Below are positions 40,774 through 49,617 of a stretch of DNA of 54,578 nucleotides, piece by piece; the stretch's first letter is position 1; the number at the start of each line of letters is the position of its first letter. The notes beneath the pieces were generated by a model, which saw only the letters and a program-made list of their open reading frames with translations, made no database searches and was not told the DNA's origin. Origin of the DNA: Amycolatopsis thermalba (GTDB lineage Bacteria; Actinomycetota; Actinomycetes; Mycobacteriales; Pseudonocardiaceae); contig NZ_PQHW01000041.1 of NCBI RefSeq assembly GCF_003385215.1, positions 1 to 54,578 of the forward strand, given 5' to 3'. Both the position numbers and the translations under genes were made by a program.

Positions 40774-42354
40774 TCAGTAACCCTCCGCCGCGCCGTTCCG
40801 GCGAGGGTCCGCACAGGACCGCAGCAGCCCGCCGTCCAGCGTCACGCCCTCGAAGTTGCCGGTGAGCGAGTGCCACGGCCCGAGATCGCGCAGCCACAGC
40901 CCGCGTTCGGCGCACCGCCGCCGGAACTCGCCCGCCACCGCGGGCGCGAACCCGTGCTCCAGCGTCACGCCCGGCAGCCACCCGGCCACCGGTTCGTGCG
41001 GCCGCACGCCGAACCGCGGGGCCGCCACCGATTCCTCGATGGACATCCCGAAGTCGAGGAGGTTCACCAGGTTCTGCAACACGCACGCGACCAGCGACAC
41101 CGACGGCGACCCGGACGCCAGCACCGGCACCCCGTCCCGCAGCACCAGGTTCGGTGCGAGGTACACGGTGGCGCGCTCGCCGGGCCACGGCATGCCGCGC
41201 TGGAAGAACGACCCGCCGCCGGAGAGCTGGAACCCCTCGGCGAACAACCCGTTCACCCACGGCGACGCCATGTGCGAGTGCGTGACCGACGCGATGTTGC
41301 GTTGCTCGTCCACGACCGTGACGTGGATCGTGCAGGGCACCGGCACCGGCCCGGCCGGTGGCGGCCCGCCGAGCCGGTCCAGCCGCCGGGCCGCGAAGTC
41401 CTTGGACAGCAGCGTTCCCACGTCGGTGGCGGCCGTGCGCCGCGGGGCGTAGTACACCTCGTTGTGCACGGCCACCAGCAGGTCGAGGGTGTCCACGCAA
41501 GCGTGCGCCGGGCCCGGCAGGTCCACCAGCTCCAGCATGTTGAGCGCCTCGATGAGCTGGCACCCGCCGTCGTCGGGCGGCGCGGACGCCACGACCTCCA
41601 CGTCCCGGTAGGTGCCACGCAGGGGCTCGGACCACTGCGCCTCGTACGCGGCGAAGTCGTCGGTCGTGATCACCCCGCCGCCGCGGCGGCACTCGGCGGC
41701 GAACGCCCGCGCGAAGTCGCCCAGGTAGTAGTCCAGGTCCTCGTCCCGCAGCCGTTCCAGCGTGCGCGCGACCCGCTCCTGCCGCAGTGTCTGCCCCGGC
41801 GCGACGAGGCTGCCGCCGGGCAGGAACACCTCCCGCGCCTGCTCGTGGCACCCGAGTTCGGCGCGGTGTGCGTACATCTCGCCGAACAGGTAGGGGTTCA
41901 CCGCGAACCCGTCCCGCGCCAGCTGGATGCCGTCCCGCAGCAACCGGCCCCGCGGCAGCCTGCCGAACCGCTCGTGCGCGGCGCGGAAGGCCGGCCACCA
42001 GCCGGGGACCGGAACGCCCCGGCCGGTGGTGAGGTCGGCGCCGGTGAACCCGGGCAGCGGGGCGAGCGGCGCGGCGACGTTGCCGTTGAGGTAACTCGCC
42101 TCGCCGCGCGCGCCGTCCCAGTGCAGCATCTCCAGTCCGCCGGTCAGCGCCGTCATGTGCGGTTCGGCCACCAGCTGGGTCGCCGCCGCCGCGAGCGCCG
42201 CGTCGGCGGCCGTGCCACCGTCGCGGAGCACGTCGAGCCCGGCCCGCACCGCGAGCGGGTGCGAGGTGACCACCATGCCGCGCTCGGCCTCGACCGGCTC
42301 TTTCGGGCCGTACGCGGCCGAGCGGGCCAGCGCGTCGGCGGTGCGGGCGTCCAT
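40774..42354 (-). CDS. Gamma-glutamyltransferase family protein
   Basis: A 526-residue Ntn-hydrolase of the gamma-glutamyltranspeptidase family without a signal peptide, so cytoplasmic. The presumed nucleophile is Thr342 in PCTIHVTVVDEQ (family form TTHxSVVD), where self-cleavage would occur. Other motifs: HPLAVRAGLDVLRDGGTAADAALA, ASGSPSVSLVACVLQNLVN and AAPRFGV. Members hydrolyse gamma-glutamyl bonds or related amides. It is the last gene of the hyuA operon; its ATG overlaps the transporter stop (TGATG). A substrate with a gamma-glutamyl, oxoproline or cyclic imide unit fits the neighbours. Confidence 0.82.
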   Translation of the reverse strand: MDARTADALARSAAYGPKEPVEAERGMVVTSHPLAVRAGLDVLRDGGTAADAALAAAATQLVAEPHMTALTGGLEMLHWDGARGEASYLNGNVAAPLAPLPGFTGADLTTGRGVPVPGWWPAFRAAHERFGRLPRGRLLRDGIQLARDGFAVNPYLFGEMYAHRAELGCHEQAREVFLPGGSLVAPGQTLRQERVARTLERLRDEDLDYYLGDFARAFAAECRRGGGVITTDDFAAYEAQWSEPLRGTYRDVEVVASAPPDDGGCQLIEALNMLELVDLPGPAHACVDTLDLLVAVHNEVYYAPRRTAATDVGTLLSKDFAARRLDRLGGPPPAGPVPVPCTIHVTVVDEQRNIASVTHSHMASPWVNGLFAEGFQLSGGGSFFQRGMPWPGERATVYLAPNLVLRDGVPVLASGSPSVSLVACVLQNLVNLLDFGMSIEESVAAPRFGVRPHEPVAGWLPGVTLEHGFAPAVAGEFRRRCAERGLWLRDLGPWHSLTGNFEGVTLDGGLLRSCADPRRNGAAEGY

Positions 42355-43679
42355 CAGGCCTCCGCCAGCGTCTTGCGGCGCTGCTCGTCGACGGCGGCCG
42401 GCATCGCGAACAACGCCACCAGGATCGAGACGGCGCAGATCGCGGTCATGTACCAGCCGAACGCGGCGTTGGTGCCGGTGAGGTCGAACAACCACACCGC
42501 GATCAGGCCGGCGGTCGAGCCCAGCGCGGTGGTGCCGATGTTGTAGTTGAGCGCGGACGCGCTGGCCCGCACCTCGGCCGGGAAGCTCATCACGTAGGCG
42601 GTGGTCAGCGGCGCGCCGACGAAGTTGTTGATGAAGGTGAACGCGACCACCGCGACCACCGCCAGCCACAGCGAGCCGGAGCCGATCGCCAGGAACGTCG
42701 GCACGGTCAGCACGACGAACAGGCCGTAGCCGACCACGAGCGGGATCCGCGCGCCGTGCTTGTCGGCGAGCTTGCCGCCCCAGATCGCCGGGATCGGGCC
42801 GATCGCGTAGGTCAGCAGCGAGGCGAGCAGCGCGTTGTTCTCGGCGAACCCGGCCTTGACCATGGCGGTGACGAAATAGGCCTGGATGACGAACGACCCG
42901 ACCCGCTGCCCGGCGCCGAGGCCGATGGCGCGCAGCATCGCGCCCCAGTGCTCGCGCACCGCGGTGCGGAACGGCGTCTGCTTGACCTTGCTGCGCTCGG
43001 CCAGCTCGGCCATCTCCTTGAACTGCGGGGTCTCCTCGACGTGACGGCGGATGTAGATGCCGACCAGCGCCATCGGGATCGACAGCAGGAACGGGATGCG
43101 CCAGCCCCAGTCGTTGAACGCCTGCGCCGGCATCACGGAGATCACCAGGTAGGACACCAGGGTCGCGAGCAGCGGACCGACCGAAGTGGACGCCACGGAC
43201 AGCCCGGCGAGGTAGTTGCGCCGGTTGCCGCGCTCGTGCTCGAAGATGAAGTTGGCCGCCGTGGTGTACTCGACGCTGGCCCCGATGCCCTGCAGGACCC
43301 GGCAGAACAACAGGATCATCGGCGCCGCGATCCCGATCGCCGCGTACGTGGGCAGCAGCCCGATCCCGGCGGTGCCGACGCTCATCACCGCGATCGTCAG
43401 CAGCAGCACGAACCGGCGGCCCTTGATATCGGCCAGCGGGCCCAGCACGATCGCCGCCAGCGGCCGCAGCGCGTAGGACAGCACCACACCCGCGTAGGTC
43501 GACAGCAGCGCGGCGGTGGCGTTGCCCTCGGGGAAGAACTGGCGGGAGATGATCACGGCCAGCGTTCCGTAGAGGCCGAAGTCGTAGTACTCGACGACGT
43601 TGCCGAGCATCGCGGACATGATCACCTTGCGCCGCGAGCGCAGGTCGGTGGCGGGGGCCCGCGTGTCGTGGTCGGTCAC
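42354..43679 (-). CDS. MFS transporter, MHS type
   Basis: A 441-residue, 12-helix proton symporter opening with MLGNVVEYYDFGLYGTLAVI and containing LADIKGRRFVLLLT, CRVLQGIGASVEYTTAANFI and DWGWRIPFLLSIPMALVGIYIRR. It is the second MHS-type transporter in the window. GTG start after AAGGAG, 16 bases downstream of the FAD oxidase gene. It is the likely importer for the hydantoinase/oxoprolinase-like pathway encoded around it. Confidence 0.85.
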   Translation of the reverse strand: MTDHDTRAPATDLRSRRKVIMSAMLGNVVEYYDFGLYGTLAVIISRQFFPEGNATAALLSTYAGVVLSYALRPLAAIVLGPLADIKGRRFVLLLTIAVMSVGTAGIGLLPTYAAIGIAAPMILLFCRVLQGIGASVEYTTAANFIFEHERGNRRNYLAGLSVASTSVGPLLATLVSYLVISVMPAQAFNDWGWRIPFLLSIPMALVGIYIRRHVEETPQFKEMAELAERSKVKQTPFRTAVREHWGAMLRAIGLGAGQRVGSFVIQAYFVTAMVKAGFAENNALLASLLTYAIGPIPAIWGGKLADKHGARIPLVVGYGLFVVLTVPTFLAIGSGSLWLAVVAVVAFTFINNFVGAPLTTAYVMSFPAEVRASASALNYNIGTTALGSTAGLIAVWLFDLTGTNAAFGWYMTAICAVSILVALFAMPAAVDEQRRKTLAEA

Positions 43680-43695
43680 GGTTCTCCTTGCGGGG

Positions 43696-44787
43696 TCAGG
43701 GCCGGAAGCGGTCCGGCCGGAAGGGCGCCAGCATCGGGTGGGGCTCGCCGGTGCGGATCTCGCCGGCCAGCAGCTCCCCGGCGATCAGGCCGAGCGTCGC
43801 GCCGGAGTGGGTGAAGGCGACGAAACACCGCGGCACGGCGGACAGCTCGCCGAACACCGGCTCGCCGTCGCCCGGGATGGGCTTGCGGCCGAGCTTCCAG
43901 GACGCGGCGGTCAGCGTGACCCCGCCGTCCAGGAGCGCGGAAGCCTCGGCGGTGAGTTCCTTGACCACCGACTCGTCGATCACGCACGTGCCGTCGGCCG
44001 CCTCGGTGATCCGGTCCTCGTACCAGTGGTGGTCCAGCGCGAACGTGCCGCCCGGGTTGGGGCGCAGCGCGACGCGCGGGGTGTTCAGCACAGCGGTCAC
44101 CGCGGTGTCGGCGGGTTCGGTGAGCACGAGCATCGACAGCGGCGAGGCGTCCGGAATGGACACCCCCAGCTCCGCGACCACGGACGAGGTGGCGGCGCCA
44201 CAGGCGACCACGACGGTGTCGGCCGCGAACCGCCGCCCGCCGGTGGTGGTCACCCCGGTGGCCACTCCCCCGGCGGTCGTGACGCTCGCGCGCCCGGCGC
44301 CGGTGACGATCTCGCCGCCCAGCGCGGTGAACTCCGCGGCCAGGTGCTCGATCAGGTGCGGCAGCGAAACCCAGCCCTCGCCGGGGTTGTGCACGGCCAC
44401 CTCGGGGATCGCGTCCGGGGCGAGACCCGGGTGCGCCGAGACCAGTTTCGAGTCGTAGCCGTGCGCGACCTCGGCGCGGTGCCGCTCCCGCATCGCGTCC
44501 TGGTCGAGACTCCAGTGCAGGCCGCCGTCGAAGCGGAGCCACTCGCGGGCCGGGTCTTGCGCGAAGAGCGTGCGGTAGCGGTCGATGCCGGCCATCCGCA
44601 GCGCGTGGTAGGCCGCCGAGCGGGTCCCGGCCGAGTTGAGCCAGGACAGCGACCGCCCCGACGCGCCGTCGGCCAGTTCGCCCTCGGTCACGAGCGTCAC
44701 GGCCACGCCGTCGCGCTGCAGGTGCGTGGCCGTGGAGACGCCGAGAACGCCCCCGCCCACCACGACGACGTGCTTGGCTGCGGTCAT
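43696..44787 (-). CDS. FAD-dependent oxidoreductase (DadA / glycine-oxidase-like)
   Basis: A 363-residue flavoprotein with KHVVVVGGGVLGVSTATHLQ at the N-terminus, ADGASGRSLSWLNSAGTRS after it, and the C-terminal substrate and flavin region RCFVAFTHSGATLGLIAGELLAGEI. It belongs to the DAO superfamily of amino-acid and amine oxidases. It overlaps the preceding Gfo/Idh gene by 4 bases. In context it may oxidise the amino acid released from the imported compound. Substrate unknown. Confidence 0.83.
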   Translation of the reverse strand: MTAAKHVVVVGGGVLGVSTATHLQRDGVAVTLVTEGELADGASGRSLSWLNSAGTRSAAYHALRMAGIDRYRTLFAQDPAREWLRFDGGLHWSLDQDAMRERHRAEVAHGYDSKLVSAHPGLAPDAIPEVAVHNPGEGWVSLPHLIEHLAAEFTALGGEIVTGAGRASVTTAGGVATGVTTTGGRRFAADTVVVACGAATSSVVAELGVSIPDASPLSMLVLTEPADTAVTAVLNTPRVALRPNPGGTFALDHHWYEDRITEAADGTCVIDESVVKELTAEASALLDGGVTLTAASWKLGRKPIPGDGEPVFGELSAVPRCFVAFTHSGATLGLIAGELLAGEIRTGEPHPMLAPFRPDRFRP

Positions 44788-45809
44788 CGGGAAAGATCCC
44801 CCTTCCGGGCGTGTGCCCGCTCGATGATGCGAAGAACGTCCACCGCGTCGCGCGGGTCGACCGGTGGCTGCCCGCCGCGGTCGATCGCGGTGGCGAGCAG
44901 CCGGTAGAACTCGCCGTAGTTCCCGGGTTCCGGCTCGATGCGCCGGGTGTTCCCGCGGACGCCGAGCGTGCCCCAGTGGTCTTCCGGTTCCCGGCCGAAA
45001 CCGGCGTCGCCGGGACGGGCGCCGCTCTTGAGCGCGTCCTCCTGCGGGTCCAGGCCGTGCTTGGTGTAGCCGGCCCGGTCGCCGAGGACGTGGAACCGCG
45101 GCCCGGGCAGGGCGGCGAGGCCGGACATGAACAGCCGCGACCGGGTGCCGTTCTCGTGGGTCAGGACGACGAACGTGTCGTCGTCGGCGTCACCCGCGCC
45201 GCGGCGGGTGAGCTCGGCGTGCACCCGCTCGACCGGGCCGGACAACTGGATGGCCTGGTCGATCAGGTGGGTGCCGAGGTCGTAGAGGATGCCGCCGCCC
45301 TGCGCGGCGCTTGCGTGCGCCTTCCAGTCGCGTGGTCCCTGCGGCTTCCACCACTCGAACCGGGACTCGAAGGTGTGCACCCGGCCGAGTTCGCCGTCCT
45401 CGACCAGCCGCCGCAGGGTGCGGAAGTCGCCGTCCCAGCGGCGGTTCTGGAACACCGTGAGCACGCGGCCGGCGCGGCGGGCGTGCTCGATCAGCGCCTC
45501 GCCCTGCGCGCTGGTGACGGTGAACGGTTTGTCCACCACCACGTGCAGGCCGTGGTCGAGCGCGGTGGCCGCGAGTTCGGCGTGCGTGGCCGGCGGGGTG
45601 CCGATGACGACCAGATCGAGGTCCCGGGTGAACAGCTCGCCGGGTGTGGCGAGGACGGTCGCCTGTGGATACTCGGCCTCGGCGTGCGCTGCCCGCTCAG
45701 GGTTCCCGGTGACGATGAAGTCGAGCGAGAAGTTCTCGTCGGCGGCGAGGAACGGGGCGTGGAAGATCCGCCCGGACACGCCGAAGCCGATCACCGCGGT
45801 GCGGATCAT
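44784..45809 (-). CDS. Gfo/Idh/MocA family NAD(P)-dependent oxidoreductase
   Basis: A 341-residue two-domain dehydrogenase: Rossmann motif RTAVIGFGVSGRIFHAPFL, the family EKP-type motif as VVVDKPFT, and GILYDLGTHLIDQAI with the substrate-binding aspartate and histidine. Members oxidise sugars, inositols or imines. Its ATG overlaps the hyuB stop (ATGA), and its stop overlaps the next start, so it is firmly part of the operon. Its role there is unclear; imine reduction or sugar oxidation are both possible. Confidence 0.83.
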   Translation of the reverse strand: MIRTAVIGFGVSGRIFHAPFLAADENFSLDFIVTGNPERAAHAEAEYPQATVLATPGELFTRDLDLVVIGTPPATHAELAATALDHGLHVVVDKPFTVTSAQGEALIEHARRAGRVLTVFQNRRWDGDFRTLRRLVEDGELGRVHTFESRFEWWKPQGPRDWKAHASAAQGGGILYDLGTHLIDQAIQLSGPVERVHAELTRRGAGDADDDTFVVLTHENGTRSRLFMSGLAALPGPRFHVLGDRAGYTKHGLDPQEDALKSGARPGDAGFGREPEDHWGTLGVRGNTRRIEPEPGNYGEFYRLLATAIDRGGQPPVDPRDAVDVLRIIERAHARKGDLSR

Positions 45810-47434
45810 GCTTCCACCCCGTAGGTCGTGCGGGCGCGTTCCGCGGAGATGCGGCCTTCGGCGACGTCGCGGCGGACCTGGTCCGGGTCGCGTTCGGACG
45901 GTGGCCCGTAGCCACCGGCGCCCGCGGTCAGGATCGACACCCGGTCGCCGGGCTGCAGCCGGGTGTAGCCGTGCTCGACGGGTTGCGCGCCTTCGGACAG
46001 CTCGACCCCGGCGCTCGCGCCCGGGCCGCCACCGAACAGGCCCCACGGCCGCGACCGCTGCCGCGAGGTGTCGAGCCAGAAGTGCACGTCGGACTCCTCG
46101 ACGCGGACCGTGCGCCGGATGCCCATGCCGCCGCGGGTGCGGCCGTTGCCGCCGGAGTCGTCGATGAGCGCGTACTCCTCCACCACCAGCGGGTACTCGG
46201 TCTCCAGCGCCTCGACCGGCAGGTTGCTGGTGTTGGTCATGTGCACCTGCACGCCGTCCATGCCGTCCTTGCCCAGCCGCGCGCCGCACCCGCCGCCGAT
46301 GGTCTCCAGGTAGACGAAGTAGCGGCCGGTGCGGCTGTCCACCCCGGAGAAGTGCACGCCGGTGTTGGCGCCGTTGCTCGCCGCGGTCACGGTCTCCGGC
46401 ACGGCGGTGGCGAGCGCGCCGTGGATCAGGTCGACCACGCGCTGGCAGGTCTCGCTGCGGCCGTTGACCGCGGCGGGTTCGACGCAGTTGAGCACCGAAC
46501 CACGCGGGGCGTTGATGGTGACCGGCCGGTGCAGCCCGGCGTTCGGGATGATGTCCGGGTCCACCAGCGTCTTGAGCGAGTAGTAGACCGCCGCGTACAG
46601 CGCGGTCCACACGACGTTGACGCTGGCCCGGACCTGCGGCGGCGCGGTGAAGTCGAAGGTGACCTCGTCGCCGTGCACGGTGACGGTGACGCCGAGGTCG
46701 AGTTCGTCGTCGAGTTCGGGGCAGTCGAAGCGGTCGGTGAAGGTGTACGTGCCGTCGGGCACCTTCGCGATCGCCGCGCGGGTGCGGCGCTCGGTGTAGT
46801 CGAGCAGCGCCGCGGCCGCCGCGACGAGCGTGTCGCGGCCGTAACGCCCGGCCAGCTCGGTGTACCGGGTGACGGCGAGCCGGTTCGCGGCGATCTGGGC
46901 ACGCAGGTCGGCCCGGCGCTCGTGCGGCACCTGGCAGTTGAGCAGGATCAGCTCGAACAGGTCGGTCTGCAGCTCGCCGCGGCGCATCAGCCGCACCGGC
47001 GGGATCCGCAGGCCCTCCTGGAAGATGTGCGCGTGGCCGCGGTCGCCGAAGTCGGCGTGGTGGGCCAGGTTCGCCACCCACGCGGTGATCTCGCCGTCCA
47101 GGAATACCGGCGACACCAGCACGATGTCGGGCAGGTGCGAGCCGCCGCCGGTGAACGGGTCGTTGCCGATGAACGTGTCGCCGTCTTCGATCGTGCCCGC
47201 CGGGTAGCGGCGGGTGATCTCGTCGACGATGCCCATCAGCGAGCCCAGGTGCAGCGGCGAACCGCCCTCGTCCTGGGCGAGCATCCGGCCGGCGGCGTCG
47301 AACAGTGACGCGGTGCAGTCACGGCGTTCCTTGATGTTGGTCGAGTAGGCCGCGCGCACCAGCGTCTCGCCCATCTCCTCCACGATGGACGACAGCGCGG
47401 AGCCGATCACCTCGACCAGCACGGGGTCCTGCAT
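45806..47434 (-). CDS. hyuB: Hydantoinase B / 5-oxoprolinase beta-type subunit (HyuB)
   Basis: A 542-residue HyuB family protein (STNIKERRDCTASLFDAAGRML, DTFIGNDPFTGGGSHLPDIVLV, NSAGLHRPV-like NAGLHRPVTINAPRGSVLNC, TIGGGCGARLGKDGMDGVQ). With HyuA it forms ATP-dependent enzymes opening five-membered amide rings (hydantoins, 5-oxoproline) or acting as carboxylases such as acetone or acetophenone carboxylase. The ATG at 47434 is preceded by GGAAGGG. An in-frame ATG at 47458 overlaps the hyuA stop and is an alternative adding eight residues. Confidence 0.85.
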   Translation of the reverse strand: MQDPVLVEVIGSALSSIVEEMGETLVRAAYSTNIKERRDCTASLFDAAGRMLAQDEGGSPLHLGSLMGIVDEITRRYPAGTIEDGDTFIGNDPFTGGGSHLPDIVLVSPVFLDGEITAWVANLAHHADFGDRGHAHIFQEGLRIPPVRLMRRGELQTDLFELILLNCQVPHERRADLRAQIAANRLAVTRYTELAGRYGRDTLVAAAAALLDYTERRTRAAIAKVPDGTYTFTDRFDCPELDDELDLGVTVTVHGDEVTFDFTAPPQVRASVNVVWTALYAAVYYSLKTLVDPDIIPNAGLHRPVTINAPRGSVLNCVEPAAVNGRSETCQRVVDLIHGALATAVPETVTAASNGANTGVHFSGVDSRTGRYFVYLETIGGGCGARLGKDGMDGVQVHMTNTSNLPVEALETEYPLVVEEYALIDDSGGNGRTRGGMGIRRTVRVEESDVHFWLDTSRQRSRPWGLFGGGPGASAGVELSEGAQPVEHGYTRLQPGDRVSILTAGAGGYGPPSERDPDQVRRDVAEGRISAERARTTYGVEA

Positions 47435-47454
47435 GGTCTTCCCTTCCGTGTGGG

Positions 47455-49500
47455 TCATCGGCCCACCGTCACGACGAGGTTGCGCAGCTCGTCGACGACG
47501 GCGGTGTCGCCGGGGAGCAGCAGCGTGGTGGTGTCCATCTGCTCGACGACCGCGGGGCCGTCGATGCGGTGGCCGGGTGCCAGGAGCCTGCGGTCGTACA
47601 CCGGGCAGGCGGTGAACCCGCCGCTTTCGGGCAGGTAGACCTCGCGGGTGGCGCGGATCGCGGCGCTCGCGTCCGGGTCGCCGAGCGGCGCGCGGTGCAG
47701 CTGGGCGCGGGCGACCTCGCCGATGGCGCGCAGGCGGAAGGTGACCACCTGCACCGCGTCCTCGGCCGAGGAGTAGCCGTACATCCGCTCGTGCTCGGCG
47801 GCGAACCGCTTGGTCAGCTGCGCGACCGTGTCCGCGGTGATCTCGCCCTCCGGCACCGGCACCGGCAGCTCGTGGTTCTGGCCGGCGTAGCGCATCTCGG
47901 CGAACCGCTCGACGCGGCGACGCTCGGCCGGGACGTTCTCCTCCGCCAGCCAGGCCGTCGCTTCGGATTCCAGCTCCGCGAACACCCCGGCGACCACGTC
48001 GTGGTCTGGCGGGGAGATGCGGGTGCGCAGGAAATCGGCCCGGATGTCGGTCATCAGCAGACCGGCGGCGCACTGCGCGCCGGGCGTCTCGGGCACCAGC
48101 ACGGTGCGCATGCCCAGCTCGCGGGCCAGGCGCACGGCGTGCAGCGGACCGGCGCCGCCGAAGGGCACCAGGACGTAGTCGCGCGGGTCGTAGCCGCGCT
48201 GCACGGAGATGACGCGGATGGCGCGGGCCATGTTGGCGGTGATGACCCGCACGATCCCCTGCGCCGCGTCGAGCACGTCCATCCCCAGTGGACCGGCCAC
48301 TGTGGACACCGCGGCGCGGGCCGCTGCGGCGTCGATCTTCATCCGGCCGTCCAGCAGGTACTCCGGGTTGAGCACGCGCAGCACGACGTTGGCGTCGGTG
48401 ACGGTCGGCTCGGTGCCGCGGCCGTAGCAGGCCGGTCCCGGGTCGGCGCCCGCGCTGCCCGGGCCGACCTTGAGCGCGCCGCCCGCGTCGATCCACGCGA
48501 TCGAGCCGCCACCGGCGCCGACGGTGTGGATGTCCAGCATCGGCGCGCGCACCGGCCTGCCGTCGATCTCGGTGCCGCTGGACGACTTGGGCACACCGTC
48601 CTGCACGAGTGAGACGTCGGAGGAGGTGCCGCCCACGTCGAAGGTGATGATGTCCGGGTATCCGGCGGCGCGGGCGATCTCGGCCGCGCCGACCACCCCG
48701 GTGCTGGGGCCGGAGAGGACCATGCGGGAGGGCATCCGCTCGGCCGTCTCGAACGGGATGATGCCACCGTTGGACTGGGTGACGTGCGGGGTGGCGCGCA
48801 GGCCGAGTTCGCTCAGCCGGGTGCGCAGCCGGGCCAGGTAGCGGGCGACCACCGGGCCGAGGTAGGCGTTGACGACCACTGTGGACAGACGCTCGTACTC
48901 GCGGAACTCCGGCAGCACCGCCGACGACACCGACACGTGCACGCCGGGCAGCTCCTCGGTGAGGATGCGTTCGGCGGTCCGCTCGTGGGCCGGGTCGACG
49001 AAGCTGTAGAGGAAGCAGACCGCGACGGCTTCCACGTTCTGCTCCCGCAGCTCGCGCGCGAGCGCGCGGACCTGGTCCTCGTCGAGGGGGCGCTCGACCC
49101 GGCCGTCGTGGCGGACCCGCTCGTCCACCTCCAGCCGCAGGTCCCGGGGCACCAGGGCGGCGGGCTTGTCGGCCTGCAGGTCGTACAGCGAAGGACGCCG
49201 GCCCCGGCCGAGTTCCAGCAGGTCGCGGAAGCCGGCGGTGGTGAGCAGGCCGGTGCGCGCGCCGCGTTCGGTGAGCAGCGCGTTGGTGCCGACCGTGGTG
49301 CCGTGGGCGAAGTAGCCGACGTCGCCGAGGTCGCGTCCGCCGATCTCGTCCAGCAGCTGGGACACCCCGGTCACGATCGCCCGTCCGGGGTCGTCGGGGG
49401 TGCTGGACACCTTGCGCACGTACAGGCGTCCGGTCTGCTCGTCGAGGGCGCAGACGTCGGTGAACGTGCCACCGGTGTCGACGCCGATCCGAAGTGTCAT
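47455..49500 (-). CDS. hyuA: Hydantoinase A / 5-oxoprolinase alpha-type subunit (HyuA)
   Basis: A 681-residue actin-fold ATPase subunit: RIGVDTGGTFTDVCALDE at the N-terminus, YFAHGTTVGTNALLTERGAR, FDVGGTSSDVSLVQDG, VGAGGGSIAWIDAGG and GPACYGRG. It phosphorylates the ring amide during ATP-dependent hydrolysis. It is the first gene of a six-gene leftward operon, divergent from a LacI regulator across two identical palindromic operators. The end overlaps hyuB translation. The exact ring substrate is not determined by sequence. Confidence 0.87.
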   Translation of the reverse strand: MTLRIGVDTGGTFTDVCALDEQTGRLYVRKVSSTPDDPGRAIVTGVSQLLDEIGGRDLGDVGYFAHGTTVGTNALLTERGARTGLLTTAGFRDLLELGRGRRPSLYDLQADKPAALVPRDLRLEVDERVRHDGRVERPLDEDQVRALARELREQNVEAVAVCFLYSFVDPAHERTAERILTEELPGVHVSVSSAVLPEFREYERLSTVVVNAYLGPVVARYLARLRTRLSELGLRATPHVTQSNGGIIPFETAERMPSRMVLSGPSTGVVGAAEIARAAGYPDIITFDVGGTSSDVSLVQDGVPKSSSGTEIDGRPVRAPMLDIHTVGAGGGSIAWIDAGGALKVGPGSAGADPGPACYGRGTEPTVTDANVVLRVLNPEYLLDGRMKIDAAAARAAVSTVAGPLGMDVLDAAQGIVRVITANMARAIRVISVQRGYDPRDYVLVPFGGAGPLHAVRLARELGMRTVLVPETPGAQCAAGLLMTDIRADFLRTRISPPDHDVVAGVFAELESEATAWLAEENVPAERRRVERFAEMRYAGQNHELPVPVPEGEITADTVAQLTKRFAAEHERMYGYSSAEDAVQVVTFRLRAIGEVARAQLHRAPLGDPDASAAIRATREVYLPESGGFTACPVYDRRLLAPGHRIDGPAVVEQMDTTTLLLPGDTAVVDELRNLVVTVGR

Positions 49501-49519
49501 GTGCTGGGCCTCGCTTGAG

Positions 49520-49559
49520 TGAGAACCTTCTCAGTACCTGTTGGGTGAGAACCTTCTCA
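49520..49559. promoter_or_regulatory. Two identical operators TGAGAA-CC-TTCTCA
   Basis: Perfect palindromes at 49520-49533 and 49546-49559, centres 26 bp apart, in the 117-bp space between hyuA and the lacI-type gene. The second lies in the spacer of a plausible rightward promoter (TTGGGT, 18 bases, TAGTAG). The neighbouring LacI regulator is the likely ligand-responsive binder. Confidence 0.65.
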
Positions 49560-49617
49560 GCCGGTAGTAGCATCAGTCAAGACTTCTTTTGCCAACGTGC
49601 ACTGGGGAGGCATGCGG

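Noticed and set aside
40774..42354. Inactive gamma-glutamyltransferase because of the altered TTHxS motif
   Set aside because: The motif is CTIHVTVVD, but the first threonine, the expected nucleophile (Thr342), is retained.
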